From: Candidatus Scatomorpha merdipullorum | GTDB lineage: Bacteria > Bacillota > Clostridia > Oscillospirales > Oscillospiraceae | Reading direction: 5' to 3' | Length of the DNA stretch: 5,862 bases | Assembly (NCBI GenBank): GCA_018716795.1 | Contig: DVJK01000091.1 | Span: 1-5,862, forward strand | Shown: positions 1 to 5,730 of the stretch, in pieces | How positions within the stretch are numbered: the first letter of the stretch is position 1 | Layout: every line of letters begins with the position of its first letter | Translations under genes and position numbers: made by a program | The notes under the pieces: generated by a model | What the model was told of the DNA's origin: nothing | What the model saw: only the letters and a program-made list of their open reading frames with translations | The model's database searches: none

Positions 1-1
1 G

Positions 2-292
2 GCGCTCAGGGCGGCGCATCCGGAGACGCTGAGCTTTGTGCGCGGGCTGGGCATGTCCATGGGCATAGGCGTCCGCGGCGGCGCGGACGCGGCCTATAAG
101 CTCGTGCACCGCTGCTATGAGAAGGGGCTTGTCCTCATCTCGCTCTGCGGGAACATCCTGCGCATACAGCCGCCCCTCACCATCACGATCGCGGAGCTGC
201 GACGCGGCTTCGCCATCCTCGCCGGGGCCATAGCCGAGCTGGAGACCGGCCTGATTCCCGACTCCGTACTGGAAAACCACCGCGGCTGGTAA
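2..292 (+). CDS. Class III PLP-dependent aminotransferase, C-terminal 96 residues (partial)
   Basis: The reading frame is open from the left edge to a TAA stop, so this is the tail of a longer gene. The visible end shows the small C-terminal domain typical of class III (GabT/ornithine-like) aminotransferases. A VRGLGMSMGIGV strand is followed by a helix with HRCYEKGLVLIS, then the family signature GNILRIQPPLTIT, in which the Arg would contact the substrate carboxylate, and a final helix ending NHRGW. The family transfers an amino group from an amine or omega-amino acid to a 2-oxo acid, using PLP in the cytoplasm. The catalytic lysine and cofactor site lie outside the window, so the exact substrate (4-aminobutyrate, ornithine, other) cannot be decided. 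A GTG at 38 is in frame but lies inside the fold and is not a start. The gene ends just before a strong hairpin terminator and converges with the symporter gene. Confidence 0.88.
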   Translation, partial: ALRAAHPETLSFVRGLGMSMGIGVRGGADAAYKLVHRCYEKGLVLISLCGNILRIQPPLTITIAELRRGFAILAGAIAELETGLIPDSVLENHRGW

Positions 293-304
293 TTTAGACG
301 CCGA

Positions 305-336
305 CAGGCCCCGGAATCCTTGGATTCCGGGGCCTG
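305..336 (+). terminator. Intrinsic terminator hairpin after the aminotransferase
   Basis: A perfect 15-bp inverted repeat (arms 305-319 and 322-336, GGCCCCGGAATCC core) is separated by only two bases, so in RNA the top pair or two would open into a tetraloop-sized cap. It starts 13 bases after the aminotransferase stop. The downstream tract (CTGCCTTTAT) is only modestly T-rich, so efficiency is uncertain, but the position and strength support termination of the plus-strand gene. Confidence 0.75.
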
Positions 337-354
337 CTGCCTTTATACGCGCCT

Positions 355-374
355 CGCCGCCTCGCTGTGCGGCG
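355..374. repeat. Small GC-rich stem-loop between convergent genes
   Basis: CGCCGC at 355-360 pairs with GCGGCG at 369-374 around an 8-base loop. It lies between the two stronger hairpins of this convergent spacer and has no T tract on either side. It may only be structural DNA; no gene is seen in 293-429. Confidence 0.35.
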
Positions 375-390
375 GGCCGCGGGATGCGAA

Positions 391-416
391 AGCGGCGCCG
401 GGAACTCGGCGCCGCT
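391..416 (-). terminator. Bidirectional terminator hairpin closing the minus-strand operon
   Basis: A perfect 10-bp stem (391-400 with 407-416; AGCGGCGCCG arm) encloses a 6-base loop, 14 bases beyond the symporter stop. Read on the minus strand it is followed by TTTCGC; read on the plus strand it is followed by CGTTTTAAAT. It can therefore stop transcripts from both sides. The plus-strand T tract is the better one, making this a likely second stop for aminotransferase read-through. Confidence 0.7.
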
Positions 417-429
417 CGTTTTAAATACT

Positions 430-1845
430 TCAATCCGGCGTTTCCGGGCCGCTGCGGCCGGCTTTCCGCTCTATAAGCGAGACGAGCACAATAAGCGCCA
501 GGCTTACGAAGAGGCCGAAGAAGTTGGACGGGAGCGAGGCCAGGAAGCCGGGCCGCATGGCCGGGATATACTCCCAGGCGAGGCTCAGCGCGACCGTGGC
601 CGCGACGCTCACAAGCGCCGCCCTGGCCGTCGCGAAGCGCCCGTGCAGGCCGAACACCATCGGCAGGAAGGCCGAGACGGAGTAGAAAAGCCCACCGACG
701 TAGCAGATGTTGACGATATCGCTCGAGAGGAGCGAAATCCCGAGGCTGAAGAGCGCCGTGACGTAGACCAGCGCGCGGGAGACGCGCACCTCGGTTTTGT
801 CCGAGGCCGCCCTGCCTATCGTGGGCCGCCAGATGTCGTTGACTATCAGCGTGGCGACGGAGTGCAGGATTGAGGTGCCCGTGGAAATGGTGGCCGCAAA
901 CACCGCCGCGAGGCCGAGGCCCAGCAGCCCGTGCGGGAAGAAGCTCACAAGCACCTCCGGGAAGACCGTGTTCGTGTCCTCGATTCCGGGCAGCAGCTGC
1001 GAGGCCGCCGTGCCGATAACTCCGAGCGCCAGGGATATGACGACGTAGAAGCCCGCGGTGAAGACCGCCGCGAAGGTGGCGGTGCCCTCGTCGCGCGCGG
1101 CGACCATGCGCTGGATATAGTGCTGGTTCGTCGAATACGAGAGCGTGCAGAGCAGCACCCAGCTCATCGGCGTCCAGAAGCCCAGCCGGTCGAAGCGCAG
1201 GAAGCCCTCGGGCAGCCTGCTTACAAGCGAGCCCCAGCCGTCCGCGGCGCTGAGCGTGACGGGCACGGCGGCGAGGACGCTCAGCACGATGATGATAAAG
1301 AGCGCGCTGTCCGTGTTGACCACGCTGCGCAGCCCGCCGCTCGTCAGCGCGACGACAAGCGCCATGCTTATTATGAGCGAGACCGTGAGGTCTATGCCGG
1401 AGAGGACGTGCAGCACGGTACATGAGACGGTGAACTGCACGGCCAGCGCCGCGACGCTTGCGCAGACGTGCATGACGCAGGTGACGTACTTGACGGCGGG
1501 CGAGTACCGCTTGCCGAGGTATTCCGGAAGCGTCGCCGAGCCCATGGTGTTGAGCCTTCGCGCGAGGAAGAGGCCGACCAGCAGGAAGGCGGGCGCGGCG
1601 GCGAGGTTCCACCAGGCCCCGCTCATGCCGTAGATATAGCAGTAGCCTATCGCGCCCACGAGCGCGCTGCCGCCAAAGTCCGTCGCGGCCATGGAGAAGC
1701 CCGCCTGGAGCTTGTTTATGCCCTTGCCGGCCAGCAGGAACTCCTTCGTCGTGTCAATCGAGCGCGAACGCTTTGAGGAAAACCAGCCGACAAACAGCAC
1801 GGGTATCAGTATGACGATGAAAACGATATAGTCTATGGCCGCCAA
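430..1845 (-). CDS. Sodium:solute symporter (SSS/SLC5 family)
   Basis: A 471-residue, strongly hydrophobic protein with about 12-13 predicted membrane helices, the normal size for the SSS family. These proteins use the inward sodium gradient to import a small solute (amino acid, carboxylate, sugar or vitamin). An N-terminal helix (residues 4-22) is followed by the first core helix QAGFSMAATDFGGSALVG (47-64). The sodium-site helix AAVFAATISTGTSILHSVA (313-331) carries the expected Ser/Thr cluster (S321, T322, T324, S325). The start is a TTG: the in-frame codon at 1845 is preceded by GGGAGGA with a 7-base spacer, and the next in-frame Met is residue 52, inside the first core helix. It is the last gene of the amidohydrolase operon, 35 bp after the MFS gene. 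The substrate is unknown; operon context suggests the amidohydrolase substrate or product. Family call is firm, specificity is not. Confidence 0.92.
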   Translation of the reverse strand: MAAIDYIVFIVILIPVLFVGWFSSKRSRSIDTTKEFLLAGKGINKLQAGFSMAATDFGGSALVGAIGYCYIYGMSGAWWNLAAAPAFLLVGLFLARRLNTMGSATLPEYLGKRYSPAVKYVTCVMHVCASVAALAVQFTVSCTVLHVLSGIDLTVSLIISMALVVALTSGGLRSVVNTDSALFIIIVLSVLAAVPVTLSAADGWGSLVSRLPEGFLRFDRLGFWTPMSWVLLCTLSYSTNQHYIQRMVAARDEGTATFAAVFTAGFYVVISLALGVIGTAASQLLPGIEDTNTVFPEVLVSFFPHGLLGLGLAAVFAATISTGTSILHSVATLIVNDIWRPTIGRAASDKTEVRVSRALVYVTALFSLGISLLSSDIVNICYVGGLFYSVSAFLPMVFGLHGRFATARAALVSVAATVALSLAWEYIPAMRPGFLASLPSNFFGLFVSLALIVLVSLIERKAGRSGPETPD

Positions 1846-1880
1846 GGTCTTGTCCTCCCTTCCCTCGTTTTCGCTTTGGC

Positions 1881-3095
1881 TTACGCCGCGTCGAAGACGC
1901 GGTGCTTTTTCTCATAGAGGTGCAGCAGCGCGCAGCAGGCTATCACCATCGCCACGGCGGCTATCGTGAGCAGCCAGATATAGGTGTAGCCCGCGATCCC
2001 GTAGCTGTCGAGCCACTTGCCGCAGAGGGTGTAGAGCCAGAGGTCGGAGGAATAGCCGACGGCGGAGCAGATGCCCATGGCCGTGCCGGTGATGCTCATC
2101 GGCATCTTGGCCTCGGGTATCGGCGTATACATGCCGCTGCGCGAAGCGCCCATTATGGAGGAGAACAGCACGCAGATTATGACCGCGCCTATCAAGAAGG
2201 AGGCGTCCTGCGGCATAAAGGTCAGCGCGAGCAGCATTGCTATCATGCCGGCGGAGAAGATGCTCATGGTCTTCGGCGTCTTGAGCTTGTCGAGGAGCAG
2301 GCCGCCGGCCGTGGCCAGCAGCACGCGCGCGACATAGCGGTTATATATGGAGTAGCCCGTGGATACAGTCACGTCCAGGCCGTAGACCTCGCTGAGCATG
2401 GGGTTGAGATAGGTGCTCGTGGAGAGGGCTATGAACATGCCCATGACGATGAGGCCGTTGAGCCAGGTCACGGGGTGGCGTATCGCCTTCCCGGCCATGC
2501 TGAGCTTGAAGCTGTCGCTGCTCGTGCCGCGCACGTCCGCGTCCTTGACGAAGATGGCAATGACGACGGCCACAACGATGAGGATTACGGCGTAGATGGC
2601 CTGCACCCAGCGGAAGCTGGGCAGGCTGCCGAGCACGCCGAGGATGCCGTAGGAGCAGATGATGCTGACCGCGGAATAGCAGGTCTCAAAGAAGCCGAAA
2701 ACCTTGCCCTCGTCCTCCGGCCCGCCCTGGGCCCTTACGAGCTTGAGGAAGGCCGACCAGTGGATGAAGGTCGTGGTGACGCCCAGCGCGAGATAGCTCA
2801 CGACGAGGACGGTGTAGCCGCTCAGGAAGCAGATGCACAAGCCAATCGCCGCCGTGAGCAGCTGGGAGACTATAACCAGCTTCTTGGGGCTGAACCTGTC
2901 GGCCAGCAGCCCGCCGAAGAGATAGCCGGGCACGGCGGTCAGCCCGAACATGGAGATGAGCGAGCCCACCTGTTCGTTCGTGAGACCGAAGGCCTCCATA
3001 AACTGCGTGTAATACGTCGAACTCAGGTATGGCAGCGTATAGCACAGCGTGCTGAGCGTCATGACTGCGATGAGCAGATAGCGGCGCTTGTTCAT
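1881..3095 (-). CDS. Major facilitator superfamily transporter
   Basis: A 404-residue protein with about 12 hydrophobic segments in two halves joined by a charged loop around residues 184-210, the MFS size and layout. The loop between helices 2 and 3 carries the MFS motif A, GYLFGGLLADRFSPKK (57-72), with D66-R67 in the key positions. The N-terminus MNKRR followed directly by a hydrophobic helix fits a cytoplasmic start. MFS proteins are uniporters, proton symporters or antiporters of small organic molecules in the cytoplasmic membrane. The ATG is well supported by GGGAGGG six bases upstream. The gene lies 27 bp after the amidohydrolase stop and 35 bp before the symporter start, so the three are almost certainly co-transcribed. 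Direction and substrate cannot be read; export of a hydrolysis product or import of its substrate are both possible. Confidence 0.9.
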   Translation of the reverse strand: MNKRRYLLIAVMTLSTLCYTLPYLSSTYYTQFMEAFGLTNEQVGSLISMFGLTAVPGYLFGGLLADRFSPKKLVIVSQLLTAAIGLCICFLSGYTVLVVSYLALGVTTTFIHWSAFLKLVRAQGGPEDEGKVFGFFETCYSAVSIICSYGILGVLGSLPSFRWVQAIYAVILIVVAVVIAIFVKDADVRGTSSDSFKLSMAGKAIRHPVTWLNGLIVMGMFIALSTSTYLNPMLSEVYGLDVTVSTGYSIYNRYVARVLLATAGGLLLDKLKTPKTMSIFSAGMIAMLLALTFMPQDASFLIGAVIICVLFSSIMGASRSGMYTPIPEAKMPMSITGTAMGICSAVGYSSDLWLYTLCGKWLDSYGIAGYTYIWLLTIAAVAMVIACCALLHLYEKKHRVFDAA

Positions 3096-3122
3096 TCCTT
3101 TCCCTCCCTTTTGCGTTTTCGC

Positions 3123-4313
3123 TTATCCGCAGAACTCGGCTCCGGCCTTGAAGACGTGCGCGGGGTACTGCTTCATGGCGGAGATGTCCTCGTCGGGCTT
3201 TCCGTCTATGACCACGAGGTCGGCTATCTTCCCGGCCTTGACAGTGCCGAGCCTGTCGTCCATCCTCACTATCTTCGCGCTGTCTATCGTGGCCTGGCGG
3301 AGGACGGTGATGTTGTCGATGCCGTACTCGGCGCGGGCCTCGAACTCTATGCCGGGGTACTTCGCCGCGTTCTCGAAGTCGAGGTCGGTGCCGAAGCCGA
3401 CGGTCACGCCCGCCTGGGCGGCGAGCTTCATGCTCTCCACCATGTGGCGGATGGCATCGGAGGACTTGGCGATGAACTCGGGCAGGGTCGCGCCGGTGTA
3501 GTCCTTGGCGAGGGTGTAGGGCATGGCCAGGGTCGGGACGGTGCCGTAGGTGCCGTGCTTGAGCATCAGCTCCGCGCTCTCCTCGTCCATGTAGGAGGCG
3601 TGCTCAATGGTCTTGATGCCCGCCTTGACGGCCTCCTTGATGCCCTGTGTGCCGTGGCAGTGCGCCGCGACATAGGTGCCCAGCGTCTCCGCCGCCTCGG
3701 CGACGGCGCGAAGCTCCGCCGGCGTCGTCACCATCGCGCCCGGCACGCCGCCGAGGTTGAGCACCGCGCCCGTGCACATATACTTGATGAAGTCCACGCC
3801 CTGCTCCGTCTCCTGACGGCAGACGCGCAGCATGTCGGCCGGGGAGTCGATCTCCTTGTACATCGCGCCGAAGGAGGAGTTGCCGCGGGTCGTGGGCGTC
3901 AGTATCTTGCCCGAGGTGATAACGCGGCAGCCGGTCAGCGTGCCGTTGTTGATATAGTCTCTCACGGCGACGCCGGCGTAGTAGTCGTGGCCGCAGTCGC
4001 GTATCGTCGTGAAGCCCAGCTCCAGGTACTTCTTGGCGTAGCGCGCGCTGTTGAGGACATACTCGTTCTGCGGGGTCTGCTTGAGCTGGTTCCAGTCCTG
4101 GTTTACGAGCGGCAGATGCGCGTGCAGGTCGAAGAAGCCGGGCAGGACGGTCATGCCCTTCATGTCCAGCGTCTCGCAGCCCTCGCCCGCGGGCGCCATG
4201 CCCACGGGATAGATGCCCTCGATGAGCCCCTTGTCGAGCACGATGTCGGCGGCGGTTCCCTCGAAGCCCTCGGTCAGCTCCGGTATCAGGCGGCAGTTCT
4301 TGAGAGTCAGCAT
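3123..4313 (-). CDS. Metal-dependent amidohydrolase (imidazolonepropionase/prolidase-like group)
   Basis: A 396-residue member of the amidohydrolase superfamily, a TIM-barrel hydrolase of cyclic amides, acyl-amino acids or dipeptides. Metal-site elements occur in order: PGFFDLHAHL (H64, H66) after a short N-terminal beta domain, IKYMCTG with K177 as the likely carbamylated bridging lysine, AAHCH (H218), TIEHAS (H238) and GFGTD (D310). The C-terminal AGKIADLVVIDG (360-371) is the usual return to the beta-sandwich domain. No signal peptide is seen, so it should be cytoplasmic. An in-frame ATG at 4331 would add six residues, but the sequence there (AAAGGAG at 4322-4328) is itself the ribosome binding site, 8 bases before the ATG at 4313, which I therefore chose. 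It is the first gene of the operon, divergent from the XRE regulator. This group includes imidazolonepropionase, Xaa-Pro and acyl-amino-acid hydrolases, so the substrate stays open. Confidence 0.92.
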   Translation of the reverse strand: MLTLKNCRLIPELTEGFEGTAADIVLDKGLIEGIYPVGMAPAGEGCETLDMKGMTVLPGFFDLHAHLPLVNQDWNQLKQTPQNEYVLNSARYAKKYLELGFTTIRDCGHDYYAGVAVRDYINNGTLTGCRVITSGKILTPTTRGNSSFGAMYKEIDSPADMLRVCRQETEQGVDFIKYMCTGAVLNLGGVPGAMVTTPAELRAVAEAAETLGTYVAAHCHGTQGIKEAVKAGIKTIEHASYMDEESAELMLKHGTYGTVPTLAMPYTLAKDYTGATLPEFIAKSSDAIRHMVESMKLAAQAGVTVGFGTDLDFENAAKYPGIEFEARAEYGIDNITVLRQATIDSAKIVRMDDRLGTVKAGKIADLVVIDGKPDEDISAMKQYPAHVFKAGAEFCG

Positions 4314-4321
4314 TGCAGTTT

Positions 4322-4328
4322 CTCCTTT
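4322..4328 (-). promoter_or_regulatory. Ribosome binding site that decides the amidohydrolase start
   Basis: AAAGGAG on the minus strand lies 8 bases before ATG 4313. It overlaps the codons that would follow the alternative ATG at 4331, which has no comparable purine-rich site upstream (only CCCCAAAA). Confidence 0.8.
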
Positions 4329-4362
4329 CATTTTGGGGTTATTCGCTTCGCCATGGCTTTAA

Positions 4363-4379
4363 TGTTATAAATGATAACA
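4363..4379. promoter_or_regulatory. Inverted repeat TGTTAT-N5-ATAACA over the operon promoter (candidate operator)
   Basis: Perfect 6-bp arms (4363-4368 and 4374-4379) surround a 5-base centre, 17 bp in total. That size suits a dimeric helix-turn-helix protein. It covers the proposed -10 element of the minus-strand promoter and reaches the likely transcription start, so a bound protein would block initiation. The divergent XRE regulator is the obvious candidate, but that is inference. Confidence 0.5.
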
Positions 4380-4399
4380 GAATCCGCTCCGGCTCACAA
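4371..4399 (-). promoter_or_regulatory. Sigma70-like promoter of the amidohydrolase-MFS-SSS operon
   Basis: On the minus strand TTGTGA (4394-4399) and TATCAT (4371-4376) are separated by 17 bases, four and five of six matches to consensus. The start would fall near 4364, giving a leader of about 50 bases before ATG 4313. Confidence 0.6.
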
Positions 4400-4437
4400 A
4401 TCCGCCGCGTTTCCTCCTGGTGGAATTTATTCGCGCA

Positions 4438-4460
4438 ATTTTCCACTTGCAATGGAAAAT
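4438..4460. promoter_or_regulatory. Inverted repeat ATTTTCCA-N7-TGGAAAAT over the regulator promoter (candidate operator)
   Basis: Two perfect 8-bp arms (4438-4445 and 4453-4460) flank CTTGCAA. The centre is the -35 hexamer of the plus-strand promoter, so binding here would shut the regulator gene, as expected for autoregulation. From about 40 bp upstream of the operon -35 it could also help or hinder the minus-strand promoter. A half-site-like GTGGAATT occurs at 4420-4427 and again at 4533-4540. Confidence 0.55.
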
Positions 4461-4476
4461 ACGGCGGTGATATAAT
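4447..4476 (+). promoter_or_regulatory. Extended -10 promoter of the XRE regulator
   Basis: TTGCAA (4447-4452), an 18-base spacer and a perfect TATAAT (4471-4476) preceded by TGA, an extended -10 (TGN). Transcription should begin near 4483, leaving a leader of about 70 bases before the regulator ATG. Confidence 0.75.
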
Positions 4477-4491
4477 ATAGAAATCAAAAAA

Positions 4492-4509
4492 GCCGGCAAA
4501 ATCGCCGGC
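4492..4509 (-). terminator. Short minus-strand terminator inside the regulator leader
   Basis: GCCGGC at 4492-4497 and again at 4504-4509 can pair around a 6-base loop. On the minus strand the stem is followed directly by TTTTTT, the layout of an intrinsic terminator that would stop antisense transcripts leaving the regulator gene before they enter the operon. On the plus strand the same bases read as two direct copies of GCCGGCAAAA with a 12-base period. The stem is only 6 bp. Confidence 0.45.
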
Positions 4510-4553
4510 AAAACAGGGCTTGTTTCTTTTAAGTGGAATTATGGAGGATAGAT

Positions 4554-5279
4554 ATGGAAGACATTTGCAGGGAAATCGGGGCGCGCCTGCGCGCTCTCCG
4601 GCGCGACCGCGGCTATACGCTCACGGAATTCGCGGAAATTGTTCACCGCAGCAAGTCTACGCTTTCGAAGTACGAGCGCGGAGAGATAGCCGTGGACGTG
4701 GCGACGCTCGACGAGCTGGCGCGCGCCCTGGGCAAGAGCGCGGCGGAGCTGTTTTACGCCGGCGCGCCGGGCATAAGCTTCGCGGAGGCGCCGGAGGAGC
4801 GCCTTGAGGACATGCAGCGCTATTACCTCTACATGTACTCGGCGCACGAGGGCCGGCCCTGGGTGGCGCGTAACGCGCTCTTCCTGGGCGAGGGCAGCGC
4901 GCACATATACGCGGAGCTCCCCAACGACGAGGATATCTACGCCTATCGTAGCTGCTATATGGGCGTCTTCCGGAAGTCGAACTCCTTTGCGCGCATAATA
5001 GCCGTAAATCCCCTGCACGCCGACGACATCCTGATGCTCAACTACGAGCTCACGCTCAAGCCCGCGAAGGCCTTCACCGGCTTTCTGTGTACGATGTCGA
5101 TAGGGCACTGGTTCCCCCTGGCCCTGCCGGTCATAATCTCCTCCGTGCCCATCGCCGACGAGGCCTGGCTCAAAGCCCGCCTCGCCTTCACCGCCCGCGA
5201 CCTCCGCGCCTTCAAAAGCGTAAACGCCTTCTTCCACCGCACCCGCCCCCTAGACGCCGAACTCCCACCCCGGCCATGA
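4554..5279 (+). CDS. XRE-family transcriptional regulator with unassigned C-terminal domain
   Basis: A 241-residue protein. Residues 6-67 form a clear Cro/CI-type helix-turn-helix: IGARLRALRRDRGYTLTEFAEIV, recognition helix around HRSKSTLSKYERG (31-43), then VATLDELARALG and AAELF. Residues about 80-230 contain RYYLYMYS, GEGSAHIYAEL, RSCYMGVFRKS and GHWFPLALPVIISSVP. They do not match a domain I can name and look like a compact alpha/beta sensing domain rather than a second DNA-binding part. The ATG at 4554 is chosen because GGAGG (4543-4547) lies 6 bases upstream; a GTG at 4533 is in frame but has no such site and would place this SD inside the coding region. Divergent orientation from the operon, with inverted repeats between them, makes local control of transport and hydrolysis its likely job. 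Whether it represses or activates is not visible. Confidence 0.88.
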   Translation: MEDICREIGARLRALRRDRGYTLTEFAEIVHRSKSTLSKYERGEIAVDVATLDELARALGKSAAELFYAGAPGISFAEAPEERLEDMQRYYLYMYSAHEGRPWVARNALFLGEGSAHIYAELPNDEDIYAYRSCYMGVFRKSNSFARIIAVNPLHADDILMLNYELTLKPAKAFTGFLCTMSIGHWFPLALPVIISSVPIADEAWLKARLAFTARDLRAFKSVNAFFHRTRPLDAELPPRP

Positions 5280-5297
5280 AGCGCACGTGAATAAACA

Positions 5298-5317
5298 GCC
5301 CGGAGAAATCTCCGGGC
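5298..5317. terminator. Convergent terminator after the regulator
   Basis: GCCCGGAGA (5298-5306) pairs perfectly with TCTCCGGGC (5309-5317) around AA. After one mismatch the pairing continues with AAAC/GTTT, putting a short T run on each side. It begins 18 bases after the regulator stop. Read on the minus strand the tail is TGTTTATT, so it would also end the converging methyltransferase remnant. Confidence 0.75.
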
Positions 5318-5370
5318 CGTTTGGCTCTCATCCCGTCACACTTGCGCCTTCGCGCATCTCGGAATTCATC

Positions 5371-5457
5371 TCACTTCCTGAACACGAACAAATACTCGTG
5401 CGCTATGAGCAGGAAATTATATTTCACGCTGTTCGTCTTCCAGTATCCGGTCGCCCT
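5371..5457 (-). pseudogene. C-terminal remnant of a DNA methyltransferase, cut by the IS110 element
   Basis: Minus-strand codons from 5457 to the TGA at 5371 read RATGYWKTNSVKYNFLLIAHEYLFVFRK. To my recollection this matches the end of a group of site-specific N4/N6 DNA methyltransferases, in which ...YNFLLIAHEYLFVFRK closes the protein after an NC-(R/K)-(A/S)-TG(Y/F)W segment. Only 28 codons remain; no catalytic (D/N)PPY or SAM-binding motif is here. The frame stays open further (to about 5589), but those residues (TLS, ISCCG, and so on) no longer look like the family, so the break is placed at 5457/5458. The rest of the gene may lie beyond the right end of the IS, outside the window. Base composition is lower in GC than the operon, which suits a mobile or phage-derived gene. 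A short match from memory, so moderate confidence. Confidence 0.55.
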
Positions 5458-5477
5458 GCTGAGAGTACCGCAGCAGG
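5455..5477. repeat. Inverted repeat at the presumed left tip of the IS110 element
   Basis: CCTGCTG (5455-5461) and CAGCAGG (5471-5477) are perfect inverted copies with a 9-base spacer. The left arm straddles the point where methyltransferase similarity ends. IS110 elements lack ordinary terminal inverted repeats, so this is more likely a subterminal recognition structure or a chance hairpin than a classical TIR. Confidence 0.45.
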
Positions 5478-5504
5478 ATATTACGAGGGATATAGGGAGA
5501 CCGG

Positions 5505-5533
5505 TTATCATTTTCCTTTCTTGCTGGTACAAT
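5505..5533 (+). promoter_or_regulatory. Extended -10 promoter inside the IS110 left end
   Basis: TTATCA (5505-5510), a 17-base spacer and TACAAT (5528-5533) preceded by TGG. The -10 has five of six consensus bases plus the TGN extension. Transcription would start near 5540, immediately before the structured region, so it could drive the guide RNA and the transposase. Confidence 0.55.
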
Positions 5534-5534
5534 A

Positions 5535-5730
5535 ACCACGTAAACGGCAGGGTTGCGGCCGTCTTGGCCGCGTGGTACGATTCAGACAAAAAGCGGGACG
5601 AAAGTGGCAGACCTGCTTGCTGGGTTTCTGCGGAATTACCCTCTTTGTAGACAGTCCGTTCATCCCGCGGGAGCCTTTTCTTTTAGGCTGGATGGGTGCG
5701 GCTCTGCCGCTTACCCGCGTCTCACACGCG
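5535..5730 (+). ncRNA. Candidate bridge (seek) RNA of the IS110 element
   Basis: Nothing here looks like protein, yet it is full of nested stems. ACCACG (5535-5540) with CGTGGT (5571-5576) encloses an internal loop (5541-5554) and an upper hairpin GCGGCC/GGCCGC (5555-5571, sharing one base with the outer stem). GCGGGA (5593-5598) pairs with TCCCGC (5663-5668) around a second arm whose tip is GCAGA (5607-5611) with TCTGC (5627-5631). AGCCT (5672-5676) pairs with AGGCT (5685-5689). GGGTGCGGC pairs with GCCGC-TT-ACCC (5694-5716), and CGCGT pairs with ACGCG (5716-5730). Stem-internal loop-stem arms resemble the target- and donor-binding loops described for IS110 bridge RNAs. The ends are guesses: the predicted start near 5540 would cut into the first outer stem, and an alternative hairpin ACGGC/GCCGT (5544-5562) competes. 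Function rests on position and fold, not on sequence recognition. Confidence 0.5.

Noticed and set aside
367..873. Plus-strand frame of 168 codons opposite the symporter
   Set aside because: Antisense to the symporter's C-terminal half, with Arg/Glu/Asp-rich shadow composition and no start signal.
1902..4370. Very long plus-strand open frame (822 codons) across the MFS and amidohydrolase genes
   Set aside because: It is antisense to two well-supported genes with family motifs and ribosome sites. Its translation is rich in His, Gly, Glu, Arg and Ala without any fold-like pattern, as expected for a shadow frame in GC-rich DNA.
4539..5237. Minus-strand open frame of 232 codons opposite the XRE regulator
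   Set aside because: Antisense shadow of a gene with a clear HTH domain, its own promoter and SD; the composition is low-complexity Gly/Arg/Val/Glu.
5476..5493. Two GGATAT copies 12 bases apart near the IS left tip
   Set aside because: Only six bases repeated twice; too short to claim a binding-site array without comparing other copies of the element.
5287..5650. Plus-strand short frames downstream of the regulator
   Set aside because: They begin in or next to the terminator hairpin, run antisense to the methyltransferase remnant and have no ribosome site or domain.
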